Assembly (NCBI RefSeq): GCF_042650125.1
Contig: NZ_JBHSAP010000015.1
Coordinates: forward strand, 1 to 64,000
DNA length: 64,000 nt
Origin: Salinithrix halophila
Lineage (GTDB): Bacteria > Bacillota > Bacilli > Thermoactinomycetales > DSM-45169
Direction: 5' to 3'
In this document: positions 40,884 to 49,465 of the stretch, in pieces
Layout: every line of letters starts with the position of its first letter
Numbering within the stretch: the first letter of the stretch is position 1
Notes under the pieces: generated by a model
What the model was told of the DNA's origin: nothing
Databases searched by the model: none
Seen by the model: only the letters and a program-made list of their open reading frames with translations
Translations under genes and position numbers: made by a program

Positions 40884-41018
40884 ATGAAACGGACTTTCCA
40901 ACCGAGCAACCGCCGTCGCAAGAATGTGCACGGCTTCCGTCAGCGTATGAGCACCAAAAATGGGCGCAAAGTTTTGCGCAACCGCCGTCGAAAAGGCAGA
41001 AAAGTCCTGTCTGCTTGA
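40884..41018 (+). CDS. rpmH: 50S ribosomal protein L34
   Basis: 44 aa, too short for most ORF lists but unmistakable: MKRTFQPSNRRRKN, HGFRQRMSTKNGRKVL, ending RRRKGRKVLSA. AGGTG lies 9 nt before the ATG. First gene right of oriC, followed by rnpA, as in nearly all bacteria. The CDS overlaps antisense ORFs that are not genes. Confidence 0.98.
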   Translation: MKRTFQPSNRRRKNVHGFRQRMSTKNGRKVLRNRRRKGRKVLSA

Positions 41019-41171
41019 GGCCACCTTCCAAAGTGGCCTTTTTTCCTATTTCCTGCCGGGGGACAAGCGTTCTCAATCACCGGAGCGCAAAGAAGTCATT
41101 CCGGGGTAGGTTTAATTTGGTCCACAGCCGCTCTATACTGGTACCAGAGCTTGGCGGAGAGGGGGATTTCC

Positions 41172-41555
41172 GTGCAGCGTCAGTATCGGTTGAAACGGCG
41201 GAACGATTTTCGGCGTACCTTCCGGATCGGGACGTCCACAGCCAACCGGCAATTTGTCGTTTACCGGGGCCGACGGGCTGAGACGGGACCCGTGCGGATC
41301 GGGATTTCCGTCAGCCGCAAGGTGGGAAACGCTGTCGTACGGAATCGGATCAAACGGCTGGTCAAGGAAGTGACCCGTCAATGGGTCGACCGGCTACCGC
41401 CCAATACGGACTTAATCCTCATCGCCCGCAAACCGGCGGCGGAGATGGATTATCACCAAGTGAAGGCCAGTCTCCGTCACCTTCTGCGAAAGGCGAAACT
41501 CCTTTCCAAGGAGTCGGATACCGTCGACAAACCCGCGGACAAAGGATCGGGGTGA
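41172..41555 (+). CDS. rnpA: Ribonuclease P protein component
   Basis: About 127 aa. Basic, with the RNR signature region RIGISVSRKVGNAVVRNRIKR. It assists the RNA subunit in 5' maturation of tRNAs. GTG 41172 with GGAGAGGGGG 6-7 nt upstream; the frame opens at 41151, whose TTG lies before the SD. Confidence 0.95.
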   Translation: MQRQYRLKRRNDFRRTFRIGTSTANRQFVVYRGRRAETGPVRIGISVSRKVGNAVVRNRIKRLVKEVTRQWVDRLPPNTDLILIARKPAAEMDYHQVKASLRHLLRKAKLLSKESDTVDKPADKGSG

Positions 41556-41562
41556 GGGAGCC

Positions 41563-41772
41563 GTGAAAATCCTGGCATTATTGTTGATCCGGTTTTATCA
41601 GCGGTTGATCTCTCCCCTGTTGCCGCCCACTTGCCGGTTCGCTCCTACCTGTTCCCAATATGGCCTGATCGCCATCTCCCGGTACGGATTCTGGAAGGGA
41701 GGGTGGTTGACAGCCAAACGGATCGTCAAGTGCCATCCGTTTCACCCTGGGGGCTGTGACCCTGTCCCCTGA
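41563..41772 (+). CDS. yidD: Membrane protein insertion efficiency factor YidD
   Basis: 69 aa. Family landmarks: LIRFYQRLISPLLPPTCRFA, PTCSQYGLIAI and HPFHPGGCDPVP. It helps YidC-dependent insertion and lies between rnpA and yidC as usual. GTG start 7 nt after the rnpA stop. Confidence 0.96.
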   Translation: MKILALLLIRFYQRLISPLLPPTCRFAPTCSQYGLIAISRYGFWKGGWLTAKRIVKCHPFHPGGCDPVP

Positions 41773-41826
41773 AACCACCTGTAATCCTTCCATCGAAACG
41801 GATTGGATTCGAAGGAGGAGTATTTT

Positions 41827-42576
41827 TTGACCAGACGACGCGTGATAGGGGGTCTGGTTTTGGTGCTGCTGGTGCTGGCTCTCGCCGGCTGTGTGCCGAA
41901 TCCGGACCAGATGAAACCGATTGACCGGACTGACCCGGGCTTCTGGAATGGTTACTTTGTAATACCCTTGATCGATATTCTGGATGCCACTGCCCGTGCG
42001 CTAGGTAGCTATGGGTTGGCAATCCTTGTTGTTACCGTGGGGCTCCGTCTGCTGATCATACCGCTTACCCTGAAGCAGATGAAAAGCTCCAAGGCGATGC
42101 AGGCGCTGCAGCCGGAAATGACCAAACTGCGGGAGAAGTACAAGAACAACCAGCAGAAGTTGCAGGAAGAGACGATGAAGCTGTTTCAAAAGCACAACGT
42201 CAATCCCCTAGCGGGGTGTTTGCCGATATTGGTACAGATGCCGATCCTGATCGCTTTCTACCAGTCTATCATGCATAATACCCCCCTTTTCGAAGCGGAT
42301 TTCCTGTGGTTGCAGCTGGGTGAGGCGGACCCCTACCACATCCTTCCCGTCTTGGCTGCCGTCACCACCTACCTGCAGTCGGTGATGATGGGGATGAGCG
42401 ACAATCCCCAGGCCAAGGCTTTCCTGATTATTATGCCGATCATGATCTTTGTCCTGTCTTTCAGCTTTCCCTCCGCTCTCGCCCTGTACTGGGTGTATGG
42501 CAACCTGTTCACGATGATCCAGTATTATTTCATCGGCGATAAATTCAAGGCAAAGCGGGAGGGTGTGACCCGTTGA
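41827..42576 (+). CDS. yidC: Membrane protein insertase YidC/SpoIIIJ
   Basis: About 249 aa lipoprotein-type YidC1. Lipobox LALAGC, then five membrane segments with the conserved Arg in TVGLRLLIIPLTLKQM and the C1 loop hairpin (MQALQPEMTKLREKYKNNQQ). It inserts membrane proteins with or without SecYEG. TTG 41827 with AAGGAGG 8-9 nt upstream is preferred to the frame's earlier codon at 41803. Followed by jag, the usual partner (spoIIIJ-jag in Bacillus). Confidence 0.94.
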   Translation: MTRRRVIGGLVLVLLVLALAGCVPNPDQMKPIDRTDPGFWNGYFVIPLIDILDATARALGSYGLAILVVTVGLRLLIIPLTLKQMKSSKAMQALQPEMTKLREKYKNNQQKLQEETMKLFQKHNVNPLAGCLPILVQMPILIAFYQSIMHNTPLFEADFLWLQLGEADPYHILPVLAAVTTYLQSVMMGMSDNPQAKAFLIIMPIMIFVLSFSFPSALALYWVYGNLFTMIQYYFIGDKFKAKREGVTR

Positions 42577-43202
42577 AAAAAGTGACCGTAACGGGGAAAA
42601 CCGTGGAAGCGGCGGTCGAGGAGGCCCTCGCCCGCCTTTCCGCCTCACGGGATCAGGTAAAAATCACGGTTTTGGAGGAGCCCAGCAAAGGGTTTTTCGG
42701 TTGGATCGGGGTGCGGAACGCCAAGGTGGAAGTGGAGAAGAACCCCACCCCACGGGAGGAGGCCCACCGCTTTCTGCGGGAAGTGCTGGACACGATGGGC
42801 CTGCAGGGGATTGACCTGGAAACGACCGAGGAGTCCGACCATGTCCGCATCAATTTCCATGGGGACCAGCTGGGGATCCTGATCGGACGCCGAGGCCAGA
42901 CCTTGGATGCCCTCCAGTATCTGACCAACATCATCGCCAATAAGGCGGAAGGCGCCTACGTCCGGTTTATTCTGGATGCCCAAGGGTATCGCAACCGGCG
43001 CAGGGACACCCTGTTGGCGTTGGCAGACCGGATCGCTAAACAGGTGATCCGGACCAAAAAGCCAGTCACACTGGAACCGATGAACCCGATGGAGCGGAAA
43101 GTGATCCACACGCAGATCCAGAAATATAAGGAGTTGACCACCACCAGCGAAGGGGAAGACCCTCACCGCAAAGTGGTGGTCCTGTGGAAGGCTTCACGCT
43201 GA
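42573..43202 (+). CDS. jag: RNA-binding protein Jag/KhpB
   Basis: 209 aa. Jag-N domain (KKVTVTGKTVEAAVEEALARL), KH domain with GILIGRRGQTLDALQYL, and R3H domain with RRDTLLALADRIAK. TTG start overlaps the yidC stop by 4 nt; SD GGGAGGGTG. KhpB affects RNA metabolism and cell elongation in Firmicutes. Confidence 0.95.
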   Translation: MKKVTVTGKTVEAAVEEALARLSASRDQVKITVLEEPSKGFFGWIGVRNAKVEVEKNPTPREEAHRFLREVLDTMGLQGIDLETTEESDHVRINFHGDQLGILIGRRGQTLDALQYLTNIIANKAEGAYVRFILDAQGYRNRRRDTLLALADRIAKQVIRTKKPVTLEPMNPMERKVIHTQIQKYKELTTTSEGEDPHRKVVVLWKASR

Positions 43203-43223
43203 AAACCGTTGCGGTATCACGAG

Positions 43224-43249
43224 AAAACTCCCATTTGGGGAGTTTTTTT
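43224..43249 (+). terminator. Terminator of the rpmH-jag operon
   Basis: AACTCCC(A) / (G)GGGAGTT stem followed by T7, 22 nt after the jag stop. Confidence 0.85.
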
Positions 43250-43266
43250 ACATGAAGCGGTTTGTT

Positions 43267-43294
43267 TTGTATTCCAATAACCGTATGCTATCAT
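43267..43294 (+). promoter_or_regulatory. Promoter of mnmE-mnmG-rsmG
   Basis: -35 TTGTAT (43267-43272), 16-nt spacer, -10 TATCAT (43289-43294). TTTGTA with 17 nt is an equal alternative. Confidence 0.5.
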
Positions 43295-43399
43295 TAGTTG
43301 TCAGAACCCTGTTGAATCGGTAGTCCCGAGACCCGAGGCGGAATGCTGGGCGGGTTGGGCTGTCAGAGGATCAGCTGTGAAGGTTTGAGGTGAACCGAG

Positions 43400-44776
43400 A
43401 TGGAAACGGACACGATTGCAGCCATCTCCACGACGATGGGAGAGGCGGGGATTGCGGTGATCCGGGTCAGCGGCCCGGAATCGATCGCAATCGTGGATCG
43501 TCTATATAAAGGAAAGCAACCCCTTGACGCAGTCCCCACCCATACGGTGCATTACGGGCGAATCCTAGATCCTGCGGAAGGGAAAGTCCTCGATGAGGTG
43601 TTGGTGACGGTCATGCGGGCTCCCCGGACCTTCACCCGGGAAGATGTGGTGGAAATCAGTTGTCACGGGGGCATGATTCCTGTCCAGGCTGTTCTGGAGG
43701 CTTTGCTTGCTTCTGAGGCGCGATTGGCGGAACCGGGAGAGTTTACGAAGCGTGCTTTCCTCAACGGCCGGATCGACCTCTCCCAAGCGGAGGCGGTCAT
43801 GGATCTGATCCGTTCCAAGACGGATCGGGCGGCCCGGGTGGCTGTTAACCAGGCGGAGGGACGTTTGTCCCGCCTCATTCAACGCCTCCGGCAGGAGATC
43901 TTGGAGAGCCTGGCTCACTTGGCTGTCAATGTGGATTATCCCGAGTATGATGCGGAGCAGTTGACGGGGCAAAAGATGCTGGAAAAATCCCGGCAGGTGG
44001 AGCAAGAAATCGATCATTTGCTGGTCACGGCTCGCCAGGGGAAAATTTTGCGGGAAGGGATCGCCACGGTGATCGTCGGACGACCCAATGTGGGGAAATC
44101 TTCCCTCTTGAATGCTCTTGCTCATGAAAACAAAGCGATTGTGACGGACATCCCGGGAACGACTCGGGACGTGATCGAGGAGTATGTCAATGTGCGGGGG
44201 ATCCCCCTCCGTTTAGTGGATACGGCCGGAATCCGGGAGACGGAAGACTTGGTGGAAAAGATCGGGGTGGAGCGTTCTCACCAGGCCCTGGCGGAAGCGG
44301 ATCTGGTATTGCTCCTCCTCAACCACGCCGAGGAATTGGGCGAGGATGATCGAAAACTGCTGAAGCTGGCCAGAGAACATACGACCATCGTGATCGTTAA
44401 CAAGACGGATCTGCCTTCCCGCCTTGACTTGGAAGAAGTAACTTCCCTGATCGGAGGGCTTCCACTGGTGACGACCTCGGTGAAAGAAGAGAAGGGGCTG
44501 GATGAGTTGGAGCAGGCAATCGCTGATCTGTTTATGGAGGGCCGGACTCAGACGGCGGATGCCACCTATGTCAGTAATACGCGCCATGTCCATCTCCTGA
44601 AAGAAGCCCGCAAGCACGTCCATGACGCCATCGAAGGGATTGAAAGCGGAATGCCCTTGGATATGGTGGAAATCGACCTGAAGAATGCATGGGAGTCCCT
44701 CGGGGAAATCATCGGGGATGCCGTGGCGGAGGATTTGATCGATCAGATTTTTTCCCAGTTCTGTCTGGGTAAGTGA
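43400..44776 (+). CDS. mnmE: tRNA uridine-5-carboxymethylaminomethyl GTPase MnmE
   Basis: 458 aa. N-terminal folate-binding domain (DTIAAISTTMGEAGIAVIRV), a helical domain holding the G domain (G1 GRPNVGKSSLLNAL, DIPGTTRD, G3 DTAGIRET, NKTD), and the C-terminal catalytic Cys in FCLGK. It works with MnmG on U34 of tRNAs. SD GAGGTG. 13 nt before mnmG. Confidence 0.98.
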   Translation: METDTIAAISTTMGEAGIAVIRVSGPESIAIVDRLYKGKQPLDAVPTHTVHYGRILDPAEGKVLDEVLVTVMRAPRTFTREDVVEISCHGGMIPVQAVLEALLASEARLAEPGEFTKRAFLNGRIDLSQAEAVMDLIRSKTDRAARVAVNQAEGRLSRLIQRLRQEILESLAHLAVNVDYPEYDAEQLTGQKMLEKSRQVEQEIDHLLVTARQGKILREGIATVIVGRPNVGKSSLLNALAHENKAIVTDIPGTTRDVIEEYVNVRGIPLRLVDTAGIRETEDLVEKIGVERSHQALAEADLVLLLLNHAEELGEDDRKLLKLAREHTTIVIVNKTDLPSRLDLEEVTSLIGGLPLVTTSVKEEKGLDELEQAIADLFMEGRTQTADATYVSNTRHVHLLKEARKHVHDAIEGIESGMPLDMVEIDLKNAWESLGEIIGDAVAEDLIDQIFSQFCLGK

Positions 44777-44789
44777 GGAGGGAAACGAG

Positions 44790-46685
44790 ATGCCCGTATC
44801 GGGACAACATTATGATGTAATCGTCATCGGTGCCGGTCATGCGGGTTGTGAAGCGGCCCTAGCTTCGGCCCGGATGGGGTGCTCCACGCTGTTGTTGACG
44901 CTCAGCCTGGATACGATCGCGTATATGCCCTGTAACCCTTCGGTGGGGGGACCGGCCAAAGGGCATGTGGTTCGGGAAGTGGATGCCCTTGGTGGAGAGA
45001 TGGGGAAGAACATCGACAAGACCCATATTCAAATGCGGATGCTCAACACCGGAAAGGGACCTGCGGTTTACGCTCTCCGTGCCCAGGCAGATAAGGTGCT
45101 TTATCAAAAAGAGATGAAAAAAGCGCTGGAGAGCGAGCCCAACCTCACACTCCATCAGAATATGGTGGAGAAACTGATTGTGGAAGAAGGCGTCTGCAAG
45201 GGCGTCGTCACCCGGACAGGGGCGGAGTACCACAGCCGCACAGTCGTTTTGACCACCGGTACTTATTTGCGCGGCAAGATCATCATTGGGGACCTCTCCT
45301 ACGAAAGCGGCCCCAACAACCAGCAGCCCGCTATTAACTTGGCCCGGAATCTCCAAGAATTAGGTTTTGATACCGTCCGTTTTAAAACGGGGACTCCTCC
45401 GCGGGTGAACAAGCTGACCGTGGATACGGACAAGATGGAGATTCAGCCGGGGGATGAGGAACCCCGGGCCTTCTCCTACGAGACGAGGGAGTATCGAATG
45501 GATCAGCTTCCTTGCTGGCTGACCTATACCAATGAGAAAACCCACGAATATATCCGGGATAACTTGCACCGGGCCCCGATGTACTCCGGGCAAATTGAAG
45601 GCCAGGGGCCCCGCTACTGCCCATCGATTGAAGATAAAATCGTCCGGTTCGCAGATAAGAACCGCCACCAGATTTTCCTGGAACCTGAGGGAAGGGACAC
45701 GCTGGAGATGTATGTTCAGGGGTTGTCCACCAGCTTGCCTGAAGACGTGCAACAACCCCTGATGCGGACGATTCCCGGCCTGGAAAAGGTAGAGATGATG
45801 CGAACCGGGTATGCCATCGAGTATGATGCGATCGTTCCTACCCAGCTGTGGCCCAGCCTGGAGACGAAGCGGGTGGAAGGCTTGTTTACCGCTGGCCAGA
45901 TCAACGGCACTTCCGGTTATGAAGAGGCGGCGGCTCAAGGAATTATGGCCGGAATCAATGCTGCGCGGAAAGTACAGGGATTAAATCCGGTTGTTTTAGA
46001 TCGGTCTCAGGCATATATTGGCGTTCTGATCGATGACCTTGTGACGAAAGGGACGAATGAACCCTATCGATTGCTCACTTCCCGGGCGGAATACCGATTG
46101 CTTCTTCGTCATGACAATGCGGACCTCCGATTGACGGACCTCGGCTATGAAATCGGGCTGATCTCCGAAGAACGCTATCGCCGTTTTACCACCAAGCGGG
46201 AAGCGATCGAAGTGGAGATCAACCGCCTGCGGAACACCAAGGTTAAGCCGACGGAAGAACTGCAAACACTCCTGAGTGAGCAGGGTTCCAGTTCAGTGGA
46301 TAACGCAGTGGAACTGGCCAAACTGATCAAGCGACCGGAGATCAAATACGAGCATATTGAACAGATAGCTCCTCCTGAGACACTGGTCTCTCCCGAGGTG
46401 GGGGAGCAGGTGGAAATTCAATTAAAATATGAGGGTTATATCAAGAAATCGCTGCAACAGGTAGAAAAGATGCGAAAAATGGAGAACAAGCGCATCCCGG
46501 AATGGGTGGATTACGACCGGGTGACCGGCCTCTCTTCCGAAGCCCGGGAAAAACTAGCACGGATTCGTCCTCTTTCTTTGGGGCAGGCCTCTCGTATCTC
46601 GGGAGTAAACCCGGCGGATATCTCGATCTTGCTGGTATTTATCGAGCAGGGAGGGAAATCAAAGGCCGGTGTCCAAAACCCATGA
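44790..46685 (+). CDS. mnmG: tRNA uridine modification enzyme MnmG (GidA)
   Basis: 631 aa FAD enzyme. Dinucleotide motif VIVIGAGHAGCEAALASAR at the N-terminus, then PCNPSVGGPAKGH, the GidA signature GPRYCPSIEDKI, and a helical C-terminus that binds MnmE. SD GAGGAGGG. Its N-terminal 70 residues have a degenerate relative in the protein at 47670-49292. Confidence 0.98.
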   Translation: MPVSGQHYDVIVIGAGHAGCEAALASARMGCSTLLLTLSLDTIAYMPCNPSVGGPAKGHVVREVDALGGEMGKNIDKTHIQMRMLNTGKGPAVYALRAQADKVLYQKEMKKALESEPNLTLHQNMVEKLIVEEGVCKGVVTRTGAEYHSRTVVLTTGTYLRGKIIIGDLSYESGPNNQQPAINLARNLQELGFDTVRFKTGTPPRVNKLTVDTDKMEIQPGDEEPRAFSYETREYRMDQLPCWLTYTNEKTHEYIRDNLHRAPMYSGQIEGQGPRYCPSIEDKIVRFADKNRHQIFLEPEGRDTLEMYVQGLSTSLPEDVQQPLMRTIPGLEKVEMMRTGYAIEYDAIVPTQLWPSLETKRVEGLFTAGQINGTSGYEEAAAQGIMAGINAARKVQGLNPVVLDRSQAYIGVLIDDLVTKGTNEPYRLLTSRAEYRLLLRHDNADLRLTDLGYEIGLISEERYRRFTTKREAIEVEINRLRNTKVKPTEELQTLLSEQGSSSVDNAVELAKLIKRPEIKYEHIEQIAPPETLVSPEVGEQVEIQLKYEGYIKKSLQQVEKMRKMENKRIPEWVDYDRVTGLSSEAREKLARIRPLSLGQASRISGVNPADISILLVFIEQGGKSKAGVQNP

Positions 46686-46691
46686 TGATCG

Positions 46692-46717
46692 ATCCGGTCA
46701 GCTGTGGCCGGATTTTT
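46692..46717 (+). terminator. Possible attenuator between mnmG and rsmG
   Basis: ATCCGG / CCGGAT stem (46692-46713) with a 10-nt inner loop and T5. A 34-codon ORF (46682-46786) overlaps both this hairpin and the mnmG stop (ATGA), with no good SD. Confidence 0.4.
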
Positions 46718-46800
46718 ACCGAGCTGGTTGGCCATGGCCGGAAAAAGGGAATCATGGTGGCTACAGAGAGGCAAGACTCGTTATAAGGAAGGGGATGTAA

Positions 46801-47520
46801 ATGGATTACCGGGAGTGGTTGCAGGAACGGGCGGCTGAGGATCTGGGTGTGGAATTGAGCGGTGCCCAACTGGATCAGTTTCACCGATATTACCGCCGGT
46901 TGGTGGAGATCAATCAACAGATGAACTTGACGGCGATCACCGAAGAGAAAGAGGTGTTCGCTAAGCACTTTTACGATTCCCTTACTTTGGCCCATTACCT
47001 TCCCTTCCATGAGCTAAAATCCCTCATCGATGTGGGCACAGGAGCGGGGTTCCCCGGATTAGCCCTCAAAATTGCTTTCCCTGATATCCGACTGGCTTTG
47101 TTGGATTCCCTTAACAAACGGGTAGTTTTTCTGCGGGAATTGGCGGAGGAATTGGATCTTGCCGGGGTGGAGACGATTCATGGTCGGGCGGAGGAGACAG
47201 CACGTTTATCGGAATACCGGGAGCGCTTCGATCTAGCGACGGCCCGAGCTGTTGCCAAGCTCAATGTACTGGCTGAGTATTGTCTGCCTTTTGTCCGCGT
47301 GGGGGGGTGCTTTGCGGCGATGAAGGGGCCCGGCCTCCGAGAGGAAATGAAAGAAGGGAAAAGAGCAGTGGAGAAACTGGGGGGGCAAGAAATAGAGGAG
47401 CGTTCGCTGTCCTTGCCGGAAGGCATGGGAGAACGCCACCTCATCCTGATCGAGAAAAAGGTGTCGACTCCGAAAGCCTATCCACGGAAGCCAGGAACCC
47501 CCCTCCGAAAACCTATTTAA
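46801..47520 (+). CDS. rsmG: 16S rRNA m7G527 methyltransferase RsmG (GidB)
   Basis: 239 aa. SAM site DVGTGAGFPGLALKI; family stretches MNLTAITEEKEVFAKHF and LATARAVAKLNVLAEY. SD AAGGAAGGGG. It ends the operon and is followed by a strong terminator. Confidence 0.97.
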   Translation: MDYREWLQERAAEDLGVELSGAQLDQFHRYYRRLVEINQQMNLTAITEEKEVFAKHFYDSLTLAHYLPFHELKSLIDVGTGAGFPGLALKIAFPDIRLALLDSLNKRVVFLRELAEELDLAGVETIHGRAEETARLSEYRERFDLATARAVAKLNVLAEYCLPFVRVGGCFAAMKGPGLREEMKEGKRAVEKLGGQEIEERSLSLPEGMGERHLILIEKKVSTPKAYPRKPGTPLRKPI

Positions 47521-47542
47521 CTTCCTTTTGAAAAATAAACGG

Positions 47543-47580
47543 GCCCGAATCCTACTTGTCTAGGATTCGGGCTTTTATTT
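47543..47580 (+). terminator. Terminator after rsmG
   Basis: 13-bp stem GCCCGAATCCTA / TAGGATTCGGGC followed by TTTTATTT. The remaining gap to 47669 contains only a Noc-box-like palindrome. Confidence 0.9.
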
Positions 47581-47601
47581 ACGGCGGGAAATACCGCCAA
47601 T

Positions 47602-47615
47602 ATTTCCGGGGAAAT
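47602..47615. promoter_or_regulatory. Noc-binding-site-like palindrome
   Basis: ATTTCCGGGGAAAT differs at one base from the B. subtilis Noc site ATTTCCCGGGAAAT. Confidence 0.5.
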
Positions 47616-47669
47616 GCTTGCATTCTCAGGGTTTTGCAGGATTTGTTTCTTTTACCCGGGAGAAGGTCA

Positions 47670-49292
47670 TCATCCTAGGTTATTAATCAGGTTGTGTAAC
47701 CCTCGTAAGGCGAGTTTTCGCCTCTCCAGTTGCTCGGTCTGAGGATTGTTATGGGCAAAGGGCTCAAGGAAATCCTCATAGGATTGGCCATAGGGATCTT
47801 CGATATCTATGTTATCCCGCTTCAGACCTCCCTGGTGGTCCGAAGTGTTCTGCAGGATATTCCGGGCCGCTTCTTCTCTCATAAAGGAGCGGTTATCCCG
47901 TTGACTTTCCTCGTTTTGACGAACGGGTTGCCGCTGCGGAGGAGTCTCTTTGGCGGGTTCCCTGGGAGTTATTTGTTTTTTTTGACGTTGGGAGAATGGC
48001 CCTTTTTCCGAAATCGACTCATGGGAGCGGAGACGGATTCCGTCATTTTTTCCGGATGTCGGAGGTTGGTAGGATAGCGGCCCTTTTGAGGTAGCTTCCT
48101 TCCGTTCGGTCTGTTGTGATTCTCCGCTTCGGCGATTACGAGAGAAAGGCTCATAAGTCATGCCGCTGAAAGGGGCTCTTTCTTCAGCAGTTTCTTCTTT
48201 TTTCGGTGGGGCGGGCTTCTCGGTTTTGGATCGGGGTCGCTTGGCTTCCCAGACCATGGGGCCCGGAATCTCCTCCTCCGTTTGCTTGGCTGATTGCCGT
48301 TGCTTTTGGGAGAAGGGTTCTAATTTATTATTCACTGGTTGAGAAGAGGCCTCTTTTGGCGAAGAGGTTTCTTTCGGTCGCCCTTGCCGCTTGGATTTTA
48401 ATCGGCCTTGGTTCATGGGAATGACGGATGAGGAATAGCCTCTGTCGGTGTGGTCGCCTCCGTGGCGTTCTCCCTGGAACGGTTCTTCTTGAACCGCTTC
48501 CTCCTCTTCTTTTCCTTGAAAGAAAGGTTGGTTGTTTGTAAAAGAGGAGGAAAGAAAGGAATCCTTTTCTTCCGGGGGAGGAGAAGGTTGACGTTCTTCC
48601 TGCTTCGGCCGGAAATTGTCCACAGGACGCCGATAAGCGCCGTTAAGGCGTCTACGGAGATCGATATCCCGTTCCCGTAAGACAGGTTGGGGGGCTTCCA
48701 TTTGATCTTCTTCCTGTTCGGTCTCCAGCCGTTTTTCCGAAGTGGGGGAAGGGGGCACCGGGCGGTGAAGCAACCGTCGACGAGCTTTTAGATCTCTTTC
48801 CCGTCGGATGTCTGCCGCTGTAAATGGTTCCCTTTCCTCCTCCTGCAAACCTTCATTGTTCCACACAGTCCTTGTATACGGGTATTCCTCTTCCGATTCC
48901 TCTGATTCTTCCGGGGCGACACCTTTTTCCACTTCCGTCACAGACGAGTCTCCCGGGTCCTCGGCTGCGTGCTCCGACTGAGTCAGCAAAGACTGCAAGA
49001 TGTAGACGGAATGGTGGGAATCTGTTTCTTGTTGAGTTGTCCGCACCTCAGACCATTCGTCATCTCCCGGATCCCCGGGGTGAATCAGATAGGCGTCCAC
49101 ACCTTCCACAGGTTGCTTCGGATCGATCGAGCCGTGGACAGGCGTGCTGCACATCACGGATGCGACCGACCCCGGGTTCAGTTGGAGCAGGAGAGCGGTT
49201 TTGCCTGAACGGGCGGCTTCTTTGGCCGCCTGGCTGCCCGCCGGATCGGTACTAATGACGATGACGTCATAATCTCCGCCCGAATAAGCCAT
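47670..49292 (-). CDS. Low-complexity protein with degenerate MnmG-like N-terminal domain
   Basis: 540 aa, not recognised as a named family. Residues 5-70 (YDVIVISTDPAGSQAAKEAA, then LLLQLNPGSVASVMCSTPV) align with the MnmG N-terminus, but the GxGxxG loop is replaced by STDPAG, so normal FAD binding is unlikely. From about 90 to 510 it is highly charged, rich in Glu, Arg, Pro, Ser and Gln, and should be disordered. It carries a recurrent PF motif (REPFTAAD, EEPFQGER, LEPFSQKQ, RAPFSGMT, YEPFSRNR, KGPFSQRQ, LEPFAHNN). Two related RERDxxxRRRL boxes lie in the first half. The end LERRKLALRGLHNLINNLG is ordered. SD AAGGAGGGG before ATG 49292. It lies directly downstream of a ParM-like gene on the same strand. 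Confidence 0.85.
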   Translation of the reverse strand: MAYSGGDYDVIVISTDPAGSQAAKEAARSGKTALLLQLNPGSVASVMCSTPVHGSIDPKQPVEGVDAYLIHPGDPGDDEWSEVRTTQQETDSHHSVYILQSLLTQSEHAAEDPGDSSVTEVEKGVAPEESEESEEEYPYTRTVWNNEGLQEEEREPFTAADIRRERDLKARRRLLHRPVPPSPTSEKRLETEQEEDQMEAPQPVLRERDIDLRRRLNGAYRRPVDNFRPKQEERQPSPPPEEKDSFLSSSFTNNQPFFQGKEEEEAVQEEPFQGERHGGDHTDRGYSSSVIPMNQGRLKSKRQGRPKETSSPKEASSQPVNNKLEPFSQKQRQSAKQTEEEIPGPMVWEAKRPRSKTEKPAPPKKEETAEERAPFSGMTYEPFSRNRRSGESQQTERKEATSKGPLSYQPPTSGKNDGIRLRSHESISEKGPFSQRQKKQITPREPAKETPPQRQPVRQNEESQRDNRSFMREEAARNILQNTSDHQGGLKRDNIDIEDPYGQSYEDFLEPFAHNNPQTEQLERRKLALRGLHNLINNLG

Positions 49293-49419
49293 GGTGTCCC
49301 CTCCTTTTTCGTGGATTGATTGATCCCGGACGAACAATTCCCTCATCGGGGAGGGAACGGTCGGATAAAAAAAGCGATCCCTCGATAGCCGTTATGAAAA
49401 ACGGAGGTTCGCTATGGAA

Positions 49420-49445
49420 CCCCCCAGAGCAACCACTCTGGGGGG
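49420..49445 (-). other. Strong hairpin between the ParM-like gene and its downstream neighbour
   Basis: Perfect stem CCCCCCAGAG / CTCTGGGGGG with a 6-nt loop and no T-run (TTCC follows). It may cap or process the ParM-like mRNA and set the ratio of the two products. Confidence 0.7.
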
Positions 49446-49465
49446 AAGTATCTAGATGCAGCGGT

